From Lates calcarifer (lineage: Eukaryota > Chordata > Actinopteri > Centropomidae): 64,000 bases of DNA. The stretch spans positions 23,247,173 through 23,311,172 of the forward strand of contig NC_066853.1 of assembly GCF_001640805.2 (NCBI RefSeq), in the 5' to 3' direction. A program made the translations under genes and the position numbers. Positions 13,031 to 53,582 of the stretch are shown one piece after another (position 1 is the stretch's first letter; every line of letters starts with the position of its first letter). The notes under the pieces were generated by a model, which ran no database searches, was not told the DNA's origin, and saw nothing but the letters and a program-made list of their open reading frames with translations.

Positions 13031-13969
13031 ATTGTTTCCAAGTTAAGAATTAATGTAAATGGTAAAAATAATCCATGCATGCTTTATATATGTTTTTTTA
13101 TTCATTGCAATATTCTGAAATTTCAAGTAATACACCAAGTTGTCAAAAATCAAAAAACGTCAGTTTGGGGAAAATCTATCAAGCTCAGCCTCATTAATCT
13201 TCTTCCGTCTTCCCCTCTAAGCTTGCCAACAATCTGCAAAGGAGGCACACTTTCCCTCTGAGGCCGATAAACATCTCCCACTGCAAACCTCAGAACTTTT
13301 AATGTATGCATGCCTTGTGCTGGTGATTTCTCAGGAAATGTGTAAAACGCCATTTGGCTCAACGTTGAGCCTGAGCTCTGTTTCTAAAACTGTCCTTTCT
13401 TCCCCAGCCTCTCCCGGGCCCTTATCAAAGACTCAGGACAATCAGTGGTTTATCGCTGCTGGAAATGAGCGCAGGAAGCAGATGTTGTTCTGATTAAGCA
13501 CACACACACACGCACATCCACACACACATGCGCTGCGCCAAGTGAGCAGTGCTTGCGGCTGCCTCAAGGCCTGAGAGGAGCTGAGGGCCAAGTTTTGGAG
13601 TCCAGAGTCATGATATCTGCTGAACATGTGCTGCAGAGGGGACAAACTGCCAACAGACTGGCCTTTCTTATTCTGTGTGTGTGTTTAAGTTACAGGGAGT
13701 GACAGTGAAAAATAGAAAGCAAAAACGAGGCCAAGAAACTGCTTGATGTGCTACCTTGGCCTCCTCTTTCTGTTACGTAATCCCTCCATTATACGCAATC
13801 ATATAATGCAGTAATCAATGCATAATAGTGTAGGTAATCAGCTTGCCTCTACAGACATAATGACTGCAATAACTGATGAAACTGCTGATGGCCTTTGAAT
13901 CAAATGCTGCAGTGTATGTGTGTGTATGAATGAGAGGCAGGGAGACTGTCATATGGTTTCTACTTTAAT

Positions 13970-15560
13970 AAGAATGCACTTTGGCACCCCTTTATTTTCT
14001 TCACTTTAGGCTATTATTTTACAAACTAGATATAAAAGGACATAAATAAATGACATAAGTTACATGTACCTAGAGCTCCTTGACAAAAACAAAATAAAAC
14101 AAAAAACAAGGCCAAAAAAAATCATGATCATGTCCAAGAAAAAAAAGTACAAAAAAAGATTGAGAGAATGTTAGATCTACATGACTAGATCATATGGCAT
14201 TGGAAGGCATACAATGACAAACATTAACTCTGGCATTTTGTTATTTTTTTTTTTGTTGTTGTTTTTTTTCGAATCTTCCGACATTTAAGTAAAGGAAAAA
14301 AGTATTTTACAGTACATTCTGGTTTCCTTCTCCTTCCCAACATGTCTTGCATATTTCCAAACAGGTCCTTTTTCAATAGATAAAACCCCCCAAAAAAACA
14401 ACGCCAAAAAAGGAAAGAACGGTTGAGCTGTATTAAGGGCGGAGGTGTTTTTTAAATTATATGAAGCATCACTTCTGAGTTCAAAAACATTCACATAAGT
14501 ATAGTTTAAAGAGATAAAGGAACAAAAGGAATATAGTCCATTGGGTTAAACCTGTAGCTGTATGATGTGCTCTGGAAAAAATAAAAATAACCAAGTTTTC
14601 CCTTCTTAAACACCTTTTTCCTCACTTCTCTGATCCTTTGATGTGTACAGGTGCGTCATTTTAAACTGCCGCTACTTCAACAGAGGGATGATTCCGACAT
14701 TTCCTCCTTGATTTGTCATGAGCTTGGAGGGTCCAAACTCTCGTCTGTGTTTCATGTGTTTCTATGCACAGGAGGTTTGCAGTCACTCATGTCTGTGTCT
14801 CCGTGTGTCCATTTGCAAGCCGCTGTTACTGCCAAAGCAGAAATGGGTTGCATTCCAGAAAGCTGTTTAATAAATGCTGTTGCTGAGTAGAGTTTGCACG
14901 ACAGGAGCAACACACCTTACATTGTTTTGTTTTTTTGTTTGTTTTTTGTTTTTTTTAGACGACACGAAAGCAAAAAAGTCCAGGGTTTTTCTTTTTTATA
15001 TCAAAAACAATACAACTCCATTACCTCTTCCTCCTCCACAGTGGCATGAAAACGGACACAATTACTGATAGTACTTCAAAGACATTTTCACTCATACAGC
15101 TAGACACACACACACGTGCACACATCATCACATTCGCACGCTCAAATCAAACGCTTGTTACTTTACATGCAAACAGAACAAAGCAATAAAAAAAATCAAA
15201 CAAAAAAAAAAATCACAAAATAAAATGAAACTTTCAAAATAAAAGTTCATTATCCGCTGGAGCAGGGCTTCTTGATTATATTACATTCTTCTTATTGTCT
15301 CTTTTTATGCTGTTAAATCATTCATAGTAATTCCAGTACATTGCTGGATGGCCACAAGCAACGGTGGCTAGTTAGTCACGTTGATGTGTTGTGACAGCGG
15401 ACGTCCCAGACGCTTGGGGATGGATTTGTCATCTCGGTGTCGGAGGAGGCTCCAAGGAGAGGAGGAGGGAAGCAGGAGGAGGAAGACAAAGAGGAAGAGG
15501 AGGAAGAATTCTGGTCATGGCGAACAAGGCCAGGATCCTGTTTATGATGGACGGCAGCAG
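13970..15560 (-). other. epha4: distal 3' UTR / possible noncoding last exon of epha4
   Basis: On the minus strand a long pyrimidine tract ending CTTTCTCCCCAG (15572-15561) forms a strong 3' splice-site-like sequence. About 1.6 kb of stop-rich, A/T-rich sequence with U-runs and an AUUUAUUUA element (about 14044-14052) follows, and it ends with AATAAA at 13996-13991. This resembles a 3' UTR end. I recall mammalian EPHA4 as having 18 exons with noncoding 3' sequence, which would fit. It could instead be the end of one unspliced 4.4-kb UTR, or another transcript. Confidence 0.42.
13991..13996 (-). terminator. poly(A) signal AATAAA, candidate end of epha4 mRNA
   Basis: A canonical AATAAA lies on the minus strand in the context GAAGAAAATAAAGGGGTG. 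Cleavage would be expected at about 13965-13980. Other AATAAA hexamers nearer the stop codon (18273-18283) are alternatives. Confidence 0.4.
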
Positions 15561-17233
15561 CTGGGGAGAAAGAGAAGGGGGAGGAAAAGAGAGGCTGCAT
15601 CAGTCATGGTGGTTTTGAATATAAACAATTTAAGCTTGGCATCCAGTCCTGACCAACAATACTGCTCTCCAGCTCCAGCTCGATGGAACATTCGACTCAT
15701 CCGCTAAACAAAATCGAGTGCCAAAGCCAGGGCATCCAGAGAGTGCAAGCGGCCGCCCTACAGGGGAAAATATGGATTTCGTGGCAACAGTGTATTAACT
15801 TGTGTGCACCACATGCCGTTGTGTGTACATAATATATGAAACATGCCCTTGACTTGCTGGCACACACCAAAAGCACGACAATAGACATTTAATGAGCGTG
15901 TATATCTTGATTACTCTATGTATAGATTCAACAGCTTGTGCAAACGCACCATTCTTTTTCTAATGCCAGCTGAAATAAATCCTTTGGAAAGTCTTCAACA
16001 CTGCTCAAATTATAGCCTGTTAACTTTCAATATTTTTTAGGTTTTCTGTCATGTAATCCCTGTACAGCATTTCCTGTAGTAAATTCTTTTATACTGCAAA
16101 AAATAATGCATTATACTGCTTTAATGCTGTTTTTCACTTAGTCTGCCCACATGGAGTTATTAGTCATATAATCAATCAGTCAGATAATCAATTAGTCCTC
16201 TGACAGAAATTTACTGTGCAACTATTTTTTTTATTTTTCATCCAAAAAAATCAAACATTTGCAGGTTTTAGTTTCTTAAATGTGAGGATTTGATTCAATG
16301 CACGTATGTACATAAATTTATCTCGAGTCTTGGTTGGATCAAACATGCAATTTGTGCCCTGGGAAACTTTTAAAACTATTTTCTGACATTTTATAGACAA
16401 AATAGTTAAAAGGGCAGATTAATATAAATAACTTTTGCAATGCTGCTCAGCACCATCCTGACTACTTCATAAAATGAAATTTGAACCTTTTAAAACAACA
16501 AAAACTGAACATTACAAACTTCACAAAGATCATTTATTGCAGAGCAATTATATTAGAGGTGTATCTAATAAACTGATAACATTTATTTCTTTTAATTTTG
16601 TACACATTGAGCATACATTCAGTTATCACATAAGTAAACTGATTATGTAAGTGAGATCAGACTTGAATTTGCTGAGTAAGCTATATCCATGCTGTATTAA
16701 CTGGGCACATGCTAACTAAGTTATTACTGTCAATTCAGAAATCTTTTTAAGGCTTATCCAGAAAGAGAGAACAATCTACAGTATCTGATATACAAAAATT
16801 AATCAAGACCCTCTGTTAAGACCCTCCTGGTACCATGACAACATAGTCACTCAGGGGAAAGTGTTTCCGAGCTCTGGTGGGCTCTGTTCGGCTGATTGTG
16901 AGTCAGCGGCTGATTAATTCTTCTCATTAAGATGCCAGCGGCATCAGGACCGCAGACTGATCACAGACCAGTGGCTATTGATCTGCTCTGGCTGCCTGCG
17001 GTGGCGCAACCAGCTTGTTAATTAACACAGTTTCTGGAGCTGAGGGGCCAGTGATTGGGGGGGGGGGTCGTAATGATTCTTATAAAGCTCTTGGTGGCTA
17101 GACATACTTGATATTAGAAGCATACTGCAGTAATAAAGGGGGGTATAATCCAATAACATTATTTGTTTTGTTTTAATAGGGCTTTTTGTGCTGAGTCTAG
17201 GTAACAAAAAGGTACAATACTATTGATCCTCAC
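15561..17233 (-). other. possible 3' UTR intron or internal 3' UTR sequence
   Basis: No coding sequence is seen. The stretch contains a degraded dispersed repeat (16155-16446) and a less repetitive block at 16860-17045 rich in homeodomain-type TTAAT/AATTA motifs. It is bounded by AAG|GTGAGG at 17233 and a pyrimidine tract plus CAG at 15561, so it could be an intron between the stop-codon exon and a noncoding last exon. Confidence 0.3.
16155..16446 (-). mobile_element. dispersed repeat with ATTAATCG-type ends, copy 2
   Basis: Same family and orientation as at 4228. Blocks include ATAATCAATCAGTCAGATAA, TTCTTAAATGTGAGGATTTG, GCCCTGGGAAAC, and ACTATTTTCTGACATTTTAT with AGACAAAATAG. It sits in the 3' UTR region, which argues that this part may be intronic. 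Confidence 0.65.
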
Positions 17234-18133
17234 CTTAATGATGGTTGGTTTGAGTAAAGGTGAGTGTATTTTCTTGGCGATGATAATGCTGATGACTCTG
17301 ATTTACTCTCCATCCATATTGCCTTTGTTGCATCCTTTTGTCCGAATAAATCCTGCCAGTAAATTCCTTCATTCTGGTATCCAGTTTATAAAGGCGATTC
17401 AACTGGTCCTAACAGCTGTCCATCAAAAATGATGAGGAAGAGTTGGTGAGTCCTGCATTAATGGGGGGTGGGAGCTTTGATTCAGATGGGGAGATGAATA
17501 GAAGAATCCAAACTGTATGTTTATCTGAGGTGTGGGAGAGCATTTTTGGGAAGACAGGGGAGTGGGAAGGCTCCTCTGGAAGATCAAAGACATTCTCAGC
17601 AACGTCCTGAGGGCAACAAAATACAGCGTTCTGGGAGAAAAACAAGGCCAGAACAGAGCAAAAAACAATAAGAAGCGTCTCTAAATAAGCCCTCCCTGCA
17701 CCGCCGTCTCTCCTCGGAATCCAACTCTCAACCTCTCAGAGATTCACTGTTTATATCTGACGGGTAGGATCCTCCATTTTGTCTGTGAGATACCAAACAG
17801 ATCCAGCTGAGAGAGAACAATGGTGGCTGGGGTAGCCTGCGAGTCCCACAGAAACAATTCATGTACAATAAACACAGTCACAGGAAATCAAAAAAATCTG
17901 CTCTGCGGATTATTCCAGAAAGAAAGTTCCAGAAACAACACTCTGCCCAAGAGGAGAAAGAAAGGTATGATTCCCATCTTCCTCACTTTTCCTTCCAGAC
18001 CCTTAAAGGCACTCCAGATTGGCCTCTCGGAAGCACTTTTCCAGCCATCCTATCCATAAATGCTGCAGACAGATGCGCCCCATTCTCCAAAACAACAAAA
18101 AAAGGGCAAGGTAAAGGTCAGATTTTTTTTTTA

Positions 18134-18140
18134 AAAGTGC
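18134..18140 (-). promoter_or_regulatory. second miR-17-family 7mer-m8 seed match
   Basis: The minus strand reads GGCACTTTT here, giving GCACTTT, a 7mer-m8 match to the miR-17/20/93/106 seed. It is about 60 nt downstream of the first site. Confidence 0.4.
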
Positions 18141-18197
18141 CATTTTTACCACTTTTTTTCGTCTTCATCATCGTCTTCTTTTCTTTTAGATCCAATT

Positions 18198-18217
18198 TAA
18201 AGTGCATGGATGAGGTA
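18198..18217 (-). promoter_or_regulatory. adjacent miR-17-family 8mer and let-7 7mer-A1 seed matches in 3' UTR
   Basis: On the minus (mRNA) strand, TACCTCA at 18217-18211 matches the let-7 seed as a 7mer-A1 site. GCACTTTA at 18205-18198 matches the miR-17/20/93/106 seed AAAGUGC as an 8mer site. They are 5 nt apart and start about 125 nt after the stop codon. A second miR-17-type 7mer-m8, GCACTTT, lies at 18140-18134. Seed identity is established knowledge; use of the sites is inferred. Confidence 0.5.
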
Positions 18218-18341
18218 AACTATTTCTTCATAGTTTATTTGTCTCTTTTTTTATATTTAATCTTTTTTGTTATTTATTTTATTTTTTCCGTAAGAAACGA
18301 AGTCGCTTTGCTTCCTTTTCCTTTTTCTTTGTTTAAATCTC

Positions 18342-46413
<28,072 letters not shown>

Positions 46414-46577
46414 CTGAAAGAGAACAAAGACACAGAGGAGGGTAGGTCTGATTAGATGTGACGTCCACATACAACATCAGCTGAGAATTGTTTTAAGCTC
46501 ATACACACATCAATCAGGTTAAGCATTTTTATAGTACAGAGGAAAGTTCTAGAGATAAGACTGAGTCTGTAGCCATT

Positions 46578-47040
46578 TTAGCAGTTTTGCAGGCATTTAG
46601 GCACAGTTGTGCTTTTGGCTAAATGCTAATGTCAGCATGCTAACATGTTGACACTGATAATGCTGATGTTCAGCATGTGCAGTGTTAACAGTTTTACCAT
46701 CTTAGTTTGGCCCACTAACATTTGCTAACAGGTAAAAGTGAGGGGAATGTCAGTGATGAAAAGTCAGGGCATCACAAATGCCACTACACTGTGTAGGAGC
46801 AGTCAATGTCTGTACAAAGTGGATATATATATATATATATATACATATGTGTGTGAAACCTCAACATCCAGGCCTGTTGACAGCACTAGATGAAAATACA
46901 GGTCAAGTCAAGTCAAGTCAAATTAGATGACTCATTAGGAATCATCCTCTGTGTAAAACATGACATGCATGACAATCCATCCAATAGGTTGTTGAGATAC
47001 AGCCATTAGTTAATTGAGATATAACTGACAGACCGACATC
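46578..47040 (+). repeat. dispersed teleost repeat (TGCTAATGTCAGCATGCTAACATG type)
   Basis: Blocks GGCTAAATGCTAATGTCAGC, CATGCTAACATG, CCATCTTAGTTTGGC, GATGAAAAGTCAGGGCATCA, and ACAATCCATCCAATAG with GTTGTTGAGATA and ACAGACCGACAT follow the order of a repeat I remember from many percomorph genes. It carries an internal (TA)n run and CAAGT repeats, probably secondary insertions. It is noncoding. Confidence 0.65.
46825..46843. repeat. (AT)n run
   Basis: About nine AT units, inside the dispersed repeat at 46578-47040. Confidence 0.9.
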
Positions 47041-47604
47041 ATCTTCTCTGATAAAAAAATTCCTGGAAATCAGTTTGGAAGCTACATTCAGAATAAGTAT
47101 CACAAATGAGGTTGATAAAAGTAGCAGTCTAAGGTTTTGGTAATAAGAGGGTGTGCCATAGCATTGCACTTGACTTCAAATAGTTGTTTTCCAATGAGAG
47201 AGAAGAAAAGAACACTTTCATCTTGCCCATTTCCCCCCAATTAGCAACAAGAAAACAATGTTGCCCAGAGGCATGTTCTTCTCCTCTCTCCAATCTTTCC
47301 TCCCTTTGTCTTCATTTTCCATCTTCAGTGCTTTCTCCCCTTTCTCCTTTCTCACGAACCTGCGTCCTATTATCAAAAACAACAGAGCAAGAGTAAAGGG
47401 CGCTATTTCCTCTGACAAAAACAGCAGATCAAATAACTACCGCTTGTCTTTCTCACAAATTCAAGCTATGCTCTATTGGCAAGACTTGGAGCCACAATGA
47501 AACCAGAGCCATTGGCATTTCAGACCATTTAACAAACAAATGCCACCACACTTGGCACACCAGGAGCTCTGTCACTCTCACAAGACTGTTTTCACTCTGC
47601 CGTG

Positions 47605-47605
<1 letters not shown>

Positions 47606-47639
<34 letters not shown>
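47606..47639. repeat. (AC)n microsatellite
   Basis: Seventeen AC units in the 5' intron, followed by a second short AC run at about 47652. Confidence 0.95.
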
Positions 47640-47643
<4 letters not shown>

Positions 47644-50600
47644 TCTAAACATACACACACACACCTCAGCCTGAAATGGTAACCTAAGTGATACTTTTCC
47701 TACTTTTGGCGACAGTGCTCGCCTTTCTTTTGACTGACAGTTTGATTGGAGGGCTCGTCTTTCAAGGAGTTTCTCCCTCATCTATCCATTTCTATAATGG
47801 CCAGGGAAGCCTAACGGGGTTATATTTCACCCCCTGAGCGCTGAACCAGAAGAGGAGGACAAAAGAACAATTCTCTGAGAGGTGCGGCGCAGACAGTCGC
47901 GACACCGATTGGACCAAATAACCTGTCAGTCAGTGAAGCTGCCGTGTGCTTGGCAGAAGGCTGCGAATGGCATTGAGGCCGGAGGGTCGGTGATTTGGGT
48001 TTTGGTAGAGTGGGAGGTATGTGTTACAGTGTATGTGTGTGTCTGTCTGTCTTCCCATGATGTAAAAAGACCCATTGGAGACAGATGGCTAAATTCTTAC
48101 CAAATATAAATCATGTAATTACACAGATATAGTCTGTAGGGGTAAAGCGATCCCCCCTTACACACACACACACATATAAAGGCTGTCTGTCCTCACAAGC
48201 ACATACACAACCCAGATCTAAAAGTGCATTTGAAAGGCATGGATTTCAATTCCACAGTCATAAATACATCAGGGGATCCTACGTACAAAAGAACAGTCTC
48301 ATAAACAAACTCCCACATGTGTTCACCACACTAGAAATCAAATCAGTGCCTATCCACATACACCGCAGTGAGGAGGAAGTCCGTCCTCCAACAAAAACAC
48401 ACATTCCACCAACCATGTGACATGCTCACACATACAAACAGCAGAGGAAATCCACAAACCCCCTAAAATACCGGGAAATCCCTCTCTTGGAGGCATAATA
48501 AAGTCAGGCTCTTTGCCCCGCAGCCATCTCCTCTGCAGCAGCTGGATTAGCGTAACGTGGCGTTAACCGAGCCGGGGCTAGCTGCTACCTGCTGAGCCAT
48601 TCTTTGCCTGTTCCCACTCAGTCAATCAGGGCTAAATCCCTGCCGCTTCACTCGCTAACGCTAAGCTAAGGGCCTCTTTGATTGTAGCCTGCAGGGGTGC
48701 GTGAATCCTCCGTTTCTTTTCTTCACAGTTGCAAAAAAAAAAGGAGAGATTAGTTGGGAGGCGCTTTGTGTTATCTCTCTATCTTTAAAGCAATCTTTCA
48801 ACACCTAGTCTCATCACTAGAGACAGAAGGACACTGGGATTTGTGGGTATTGTTTAAGAGGTTGTGACCGCTTCAGGTGACAAAACACAAAGTTACTGTG
48901 AGGGTTTGTACATGTGCGCTGACCAGGAAAGTGTCCCGAGTTGAGAGCGGGGTCAACCAGCTGTTTGAGATGATGCCCCCTTGCTAAAAGCTGGAGGGAG
49001 AGTTAATTGAGTCCCATGCTTCACAGCCTTTGGGCCTGAGCCTCTTTAAAGAGACACAGTCTAAGAGCAGGCTACCTCAAACTGTGCACGGTTGATGAGT
49101 TTTTCGCCCGTCAATTATTAAGCTGTCCCAGGCTGACCCCACAGTCCCCACCGGCTGTCCCAGAATTCTTTGCACAACTTTAAATCCCTGTTTGCCATAG
49201 ACAGGCCCTGGCATCTTGAGCTGTGGTTTGAAACTCTGGATTTCAGAAATTGTGTTTGAAAATGTGATGTCAACATATGAGGGCTTGTTTATAGCAGCAA
49301 CTGCCCTGCAGAAAGGAACAGTCGAGGGAAAAGAGGGGTCGATATCCAAGTAAAGCTGGGGAATTTGCTTCCTATTAGCAGCAGGAGTGTGTGTGTGTGT
49401 GAGGGAAGAGACCGCAGTAGTGGGTGGTCCAAGAGACCGTGGCTTCAGAGAGGAATCTCCCTTAAGACTTGCTGGATTTATCACTGTCCGGGCCAGCCGT
49501 GGCAAACCCACACACAGACGCGAATACAGACACACATGAACACACATGTATTTAGTTTTTATGGGATCTGAGCTGAGAAACTCTCATCATATCCTCTCAT
49601 ACAGCTCTCAAACGTCTAACCCTATTTTTCCACACCGTCTTTTTTAAACTATCTCCGTTTTTGCCCTGATGCTCTCCAGCTCCCCTATATTATTTTTACT
49701 CCGTCTCACCCTCTATCTCTGTCTCCCACTCTGCTAGGCTTTCTCTCGGCAGGCCTCCTTTCAGACAGAGAGAGGTTTGTCAGGTGCCAAATCCCTGAGC
49801 TGAGAGATCAAAGGCAGACAAAGAGACTGGTGACTTACTGTTCTATTCTGGAAAGGCAAAAAATGGAATCCCTCATAGACTGGGACATCGCATTCTTCCC
49901 CCTTTTCTCCCCCGGCAGCTCTTTCACTCATTCAATCCTCCTCTTTGGCTTTAGTCCGTCTCCCCTTTTGTCAGTCTTACCCCCGCCCCATCCACATCCC
50001 GGTTGTCTCTAAGCTAAAGCACGTTTGGAGGAAAGGGGGCAACAAGGGTGGAGGGAGAGGGTGGTGGGAGTTAATGAGTAGTTTTGTCCGTGTGGTGGGG
50101 ATTTTGCCAGCTGAATTGGTTGCACCGCGTGAGGGGAGGGGAAATCGGGAACTTCTGTTCAAGACAAAACCATCGACACAGCTTCTGCAAAAAATAAGAG
50201 TGCACAAAAGCTAATGATACAATGATAGCTACCCACACGCGAGCCAACTAAAACCCAGCTAAGTTTTCCTCTGAGTGGTAACAACCTACACACCAGGCTT
50301 TGAACAGCCATGGATGCTCCCCACACTGCCGCCAAATAAAACCACATCTACCCACACACCCACCCACTGCAGCCCACCTTGAGTGACCCGCATGGAAAGC
50401 CTGATAGGCAAGCTATTCTGCAGCCTACACAACAAAGTATCCAATACACTAGGGACTGAAAGCATGAGAGCAAACTTGCGCTACAATAGCCATCCAAAAA
50501 CCCCAGGAATATAACACCCAGCACACGGCACACAATAACTAGGCCTGCCCAGGCAGAACAATCGCCTCTCTTGTAATCAAAAAAAGAGAATTAAGTTCAA

Positions 50601-53582
50601 ACCAAAGCATTTTCTCTCCTTTCAAGACTGCACTTTATCTTCTTTGGGTGATGAAAACTCGGTCACTCTTTTTTAGTCATAACAGACAGTGAGCACTCTT
50701 CAGAGGAGCAGTTAGAGGCGTCCTCACAAAGCCGCTCTTTCAAAAAACGAAGCGATCGGCTTTCAGGACCTGAGGGCAAGGAGAGTCTCCCCCTCTCCTG
50801 CACCTTGAGGAGCCAGCGATCTCTATTCAACCTGCCTTTCTGGCATATCCTTCTGCCTTTGTGTCTCTTCTATCTCTCTTTTCTCTTTTTCTCCCTGTGG
50901 AAAGCAGCTCGTTGCTCAGGTAAGACTTCTGCTACAGAGGATTGCTATTCCAACAGTGCTTTGTTTACCCTCTGGCTGCAGTCCCAAGCTGAATTTTTTT
51001 CAAAATTCAAACTCAAATTCTTGGATATATATACTGTGTATTCCCAGACAAGCATACAGATATTAAAAGACCATATACGGCAATACACCTGAGCCACTGG
51101 CATATTAGCAGGGATAACTAGCTGCTGACCGTTAACATCTGTCACTGGAACAGCAGGAGAGTGGAGCAGGTTAACTCATTAATTCCGTCACTGGGGGTTA
51201 TTAATTACCTCCGGCCCTGACGGCGACACACAGCCACACGGCCAGCGAAACCCATCAGCATGATGGATGAGGGACACACGGCCACCGAAACTGATCACCA
51301 TGATTGATGACATACACTCGACACATCGTGACCTTGACCTGGTGGGGGAAAAGGTCCTGTACTGGTGGTGCCATCCTTTAAAATGTAAAACCAAAAAAGT
51401 CGGGTTGTGAAATCCGGGTTGACATCGTTACCACTGTTAATGAGGGCTAAGAACAAAAGCCAGCAAGGCTAACAATGTTAGTGACACACAAGCTAACCTT
51501 GCTGACAATCACTGCAGCTTTCCTAACAGTGGCCAGTAACAGGGAATGCAAGAGCTGCCAGCAGTTTGTCTGTCAAATGCTGAATGATTTATAACTGTAT
51601 ATTCGGCAGCACCAATCCATCACACAAGAGCCACCCAGGAAGCTGCCCTAATTAAAATGTCTGTACCAGTAGCAGCCAAAAACCAGATGAGCAAAACATG
51701 TTGTAAAAATTACAACAAAACATAAATAGACCAGTAAAAGCTATTTTTTAAAATATTCAGTGACATTTTGAATCCATCAAATACAACCAGCTGTTCCTTC
51801 ATGACTCTTGTTGCCATTTTGATCCAAATTCAACATCAGACTGTAACCTAAAATATGCAAATGTGTACTACCTTACATGTTCATAACTGATTTCTTGTGG
51901 AATCCACATACGGTGTGAGAGTGTATAAAATCTGAAACTTTTTCAGCATTATTACTGTACAGGCCATTAATGTACAGGTCATTTCCTGCTCCAATATAGA
52001 GCCATTTTTGTTAAGAATTCACTGTGGTGCCACCTATATTGTTACTGTTTGGATTGCATAACTGAAAAAAGTGAAATATTGTTCTGAAGACTTCCTGCAA
52101 ACCAAGGTCTCTGCGTTCTTATTGACACGTAGGCCTCAACTTCCTCCCTAATTCCTCTAGCCTGGCCTTAAGAAGGAATATTGGTACAATGGTTATATCG
52201 CAAAAATCTAAAGTATTCCACCCAGCCACTTCAGAATGGACAAAGACCACTCCTTAAAAAATGGGACACGGGGTACTGAAAGTGACTGTAAGGAAAAGAA
52301 AAAGACAAAAAAAGAAAGTTGAAGAGAGAGTGAGTGCTAAGGGTAAACTGCATAGAGAGGGGACATACTTGGGGCTTCAAAATGGGCAGAGAGGAGCAGA
52401 GAGATGGACTGAAAACAGATCCATCTTTGTTTTGTGAAACACTGTTTGACTTGGTTACGTTGGGTGGGGTCCACTCAGATTCCCCTTTTGCACCCATGCC
52501 AGAGCCGCAAGGGTGGCACCACCCAAAGCCAGCCACAGTGCCAATCCACTAAGGACCTTTTGTGACCTAAGATTCACACAGCAGGTGGGTAATGGACTAT
52601 AATTCAAGGCAAACAAGACAGAGATACATACACAAACAGAGGCTTACAAACTTGTGCACACCTGCACACTCTCAGGTATTCACACAAAGCCCTTCAAAGG
52701 CCTTCTGGACTACACAGATGCATGTCGCAATATCATGCATGCATGCAAATACACACAAAAAGACACACACACATCCACCAAACAGGCTTTGTGTAAGAAG
52801 CACAGCAGGGACGATGGGAGGTAAACAAAGTCAGTCAAGGTATTGTCTTGGTCCAATTTCCCCAAAGTCTTTAAGTGCTGGAGTCTTATGTTGGACATGT
52901 GTGTGTGTGTGCATATGTGAGTGTTAGCAGGCAGTGTATCTAGCACACTTTTCTGACATTGTTTACAATGAAAAGAGCCACATTTCAATTCAATTATGAA
53001 AAAAAAAAAGAGGCAAAGAGGTGGGGTGAGTATGCTAATGTTGTTGTGCGAGGGGACACTCACATGGGCACACACCACTAAACAATTGGGAGAACTAAAC
53101 CATTCTACCCGGAGTGAGTCAAGGAGAATGGGACAGGAAAAGGGAGGATGTGTGAGGAGAGCACACACAAACACACACTAAGAATAGGTGAAGAGGAAGG
53201 GGAAGCGATAGGGAGGCAGTCTCATTGGGGCCTCATGCAATTCTGTAAACAAGTACAAACCACGTGTCGTGCTGTAGCACTACAAATGCATAACAAATCA
53301 CTGCGATCCACCACAATGCAACATTTACAATACACATTTTGTTTACTTGTTAATTGCACTTTTAATCATTCTTGCCCAACATACGTTGTGTGGATTTTTT
53401 GCAATATCAAAAATATACTGTTCTGTTCTTCCTGATCTTAAATGCTGTGCTTTCCAGGTTTTTTTAGCTGCATTTTATGTAGTTTGATGTTTTGAGTTTC
53501 TGTGAGTGTCACAGCTCAATAAAATGAAAAATAAAGTACATTCTCACATTAGTTCCACGTTAATATCACCCAGTGTTAATTA

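Larger units (their letters stand above)
1..13969. other. flank downstream of epha4, no recognisable gene
   Basis: No conserved coding exon was found on either strand. Open frames here are short, lack homology I recognise, and often follow microsatellites. The stretch contains microsatellites (1537, 6361, 8107, 11703), dispersed repeats (4228, 10201, 12700), a T20 run near 2054 and three telomere-like CCCTAA units at about 2364. In vertebrates EPHA4 is flanked by a large gene-poor interval with enhancers, so a gene-free 14 kb is expected. Confidence 0.7.
17234..18341 (-). other. epha4: proximal 3' UTR of epha4 (probable)
   Basis: Sequence directly after the stop codon is A/T-rich and non-coding. 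At 18198-18221 the minus strand holds a block (TTTACCTCATCC, then ATGCACTTTAA) that I remember as nearly identical in the mammalian EPHA4 3' UTR. Early poly(A) signals AATAAA occur on the minus strand at 18273-18278 and 18278-18283. The lower limit given here is a strong 5' splice-site-like sequence AAG|GTGAGG (17236-17228), where a 3' UTR intron might start. The UTR could equally continue unspliced. Confidence 0.55.

Noticed and set aside
49077..49547. 156-codon minus-strand open frame, checked as the missing ligand-binding-domain exon
   Set aside because: No Eph ligand-binding motifs, no Cys pattern and no suitable phase-1 donor; judged chance.
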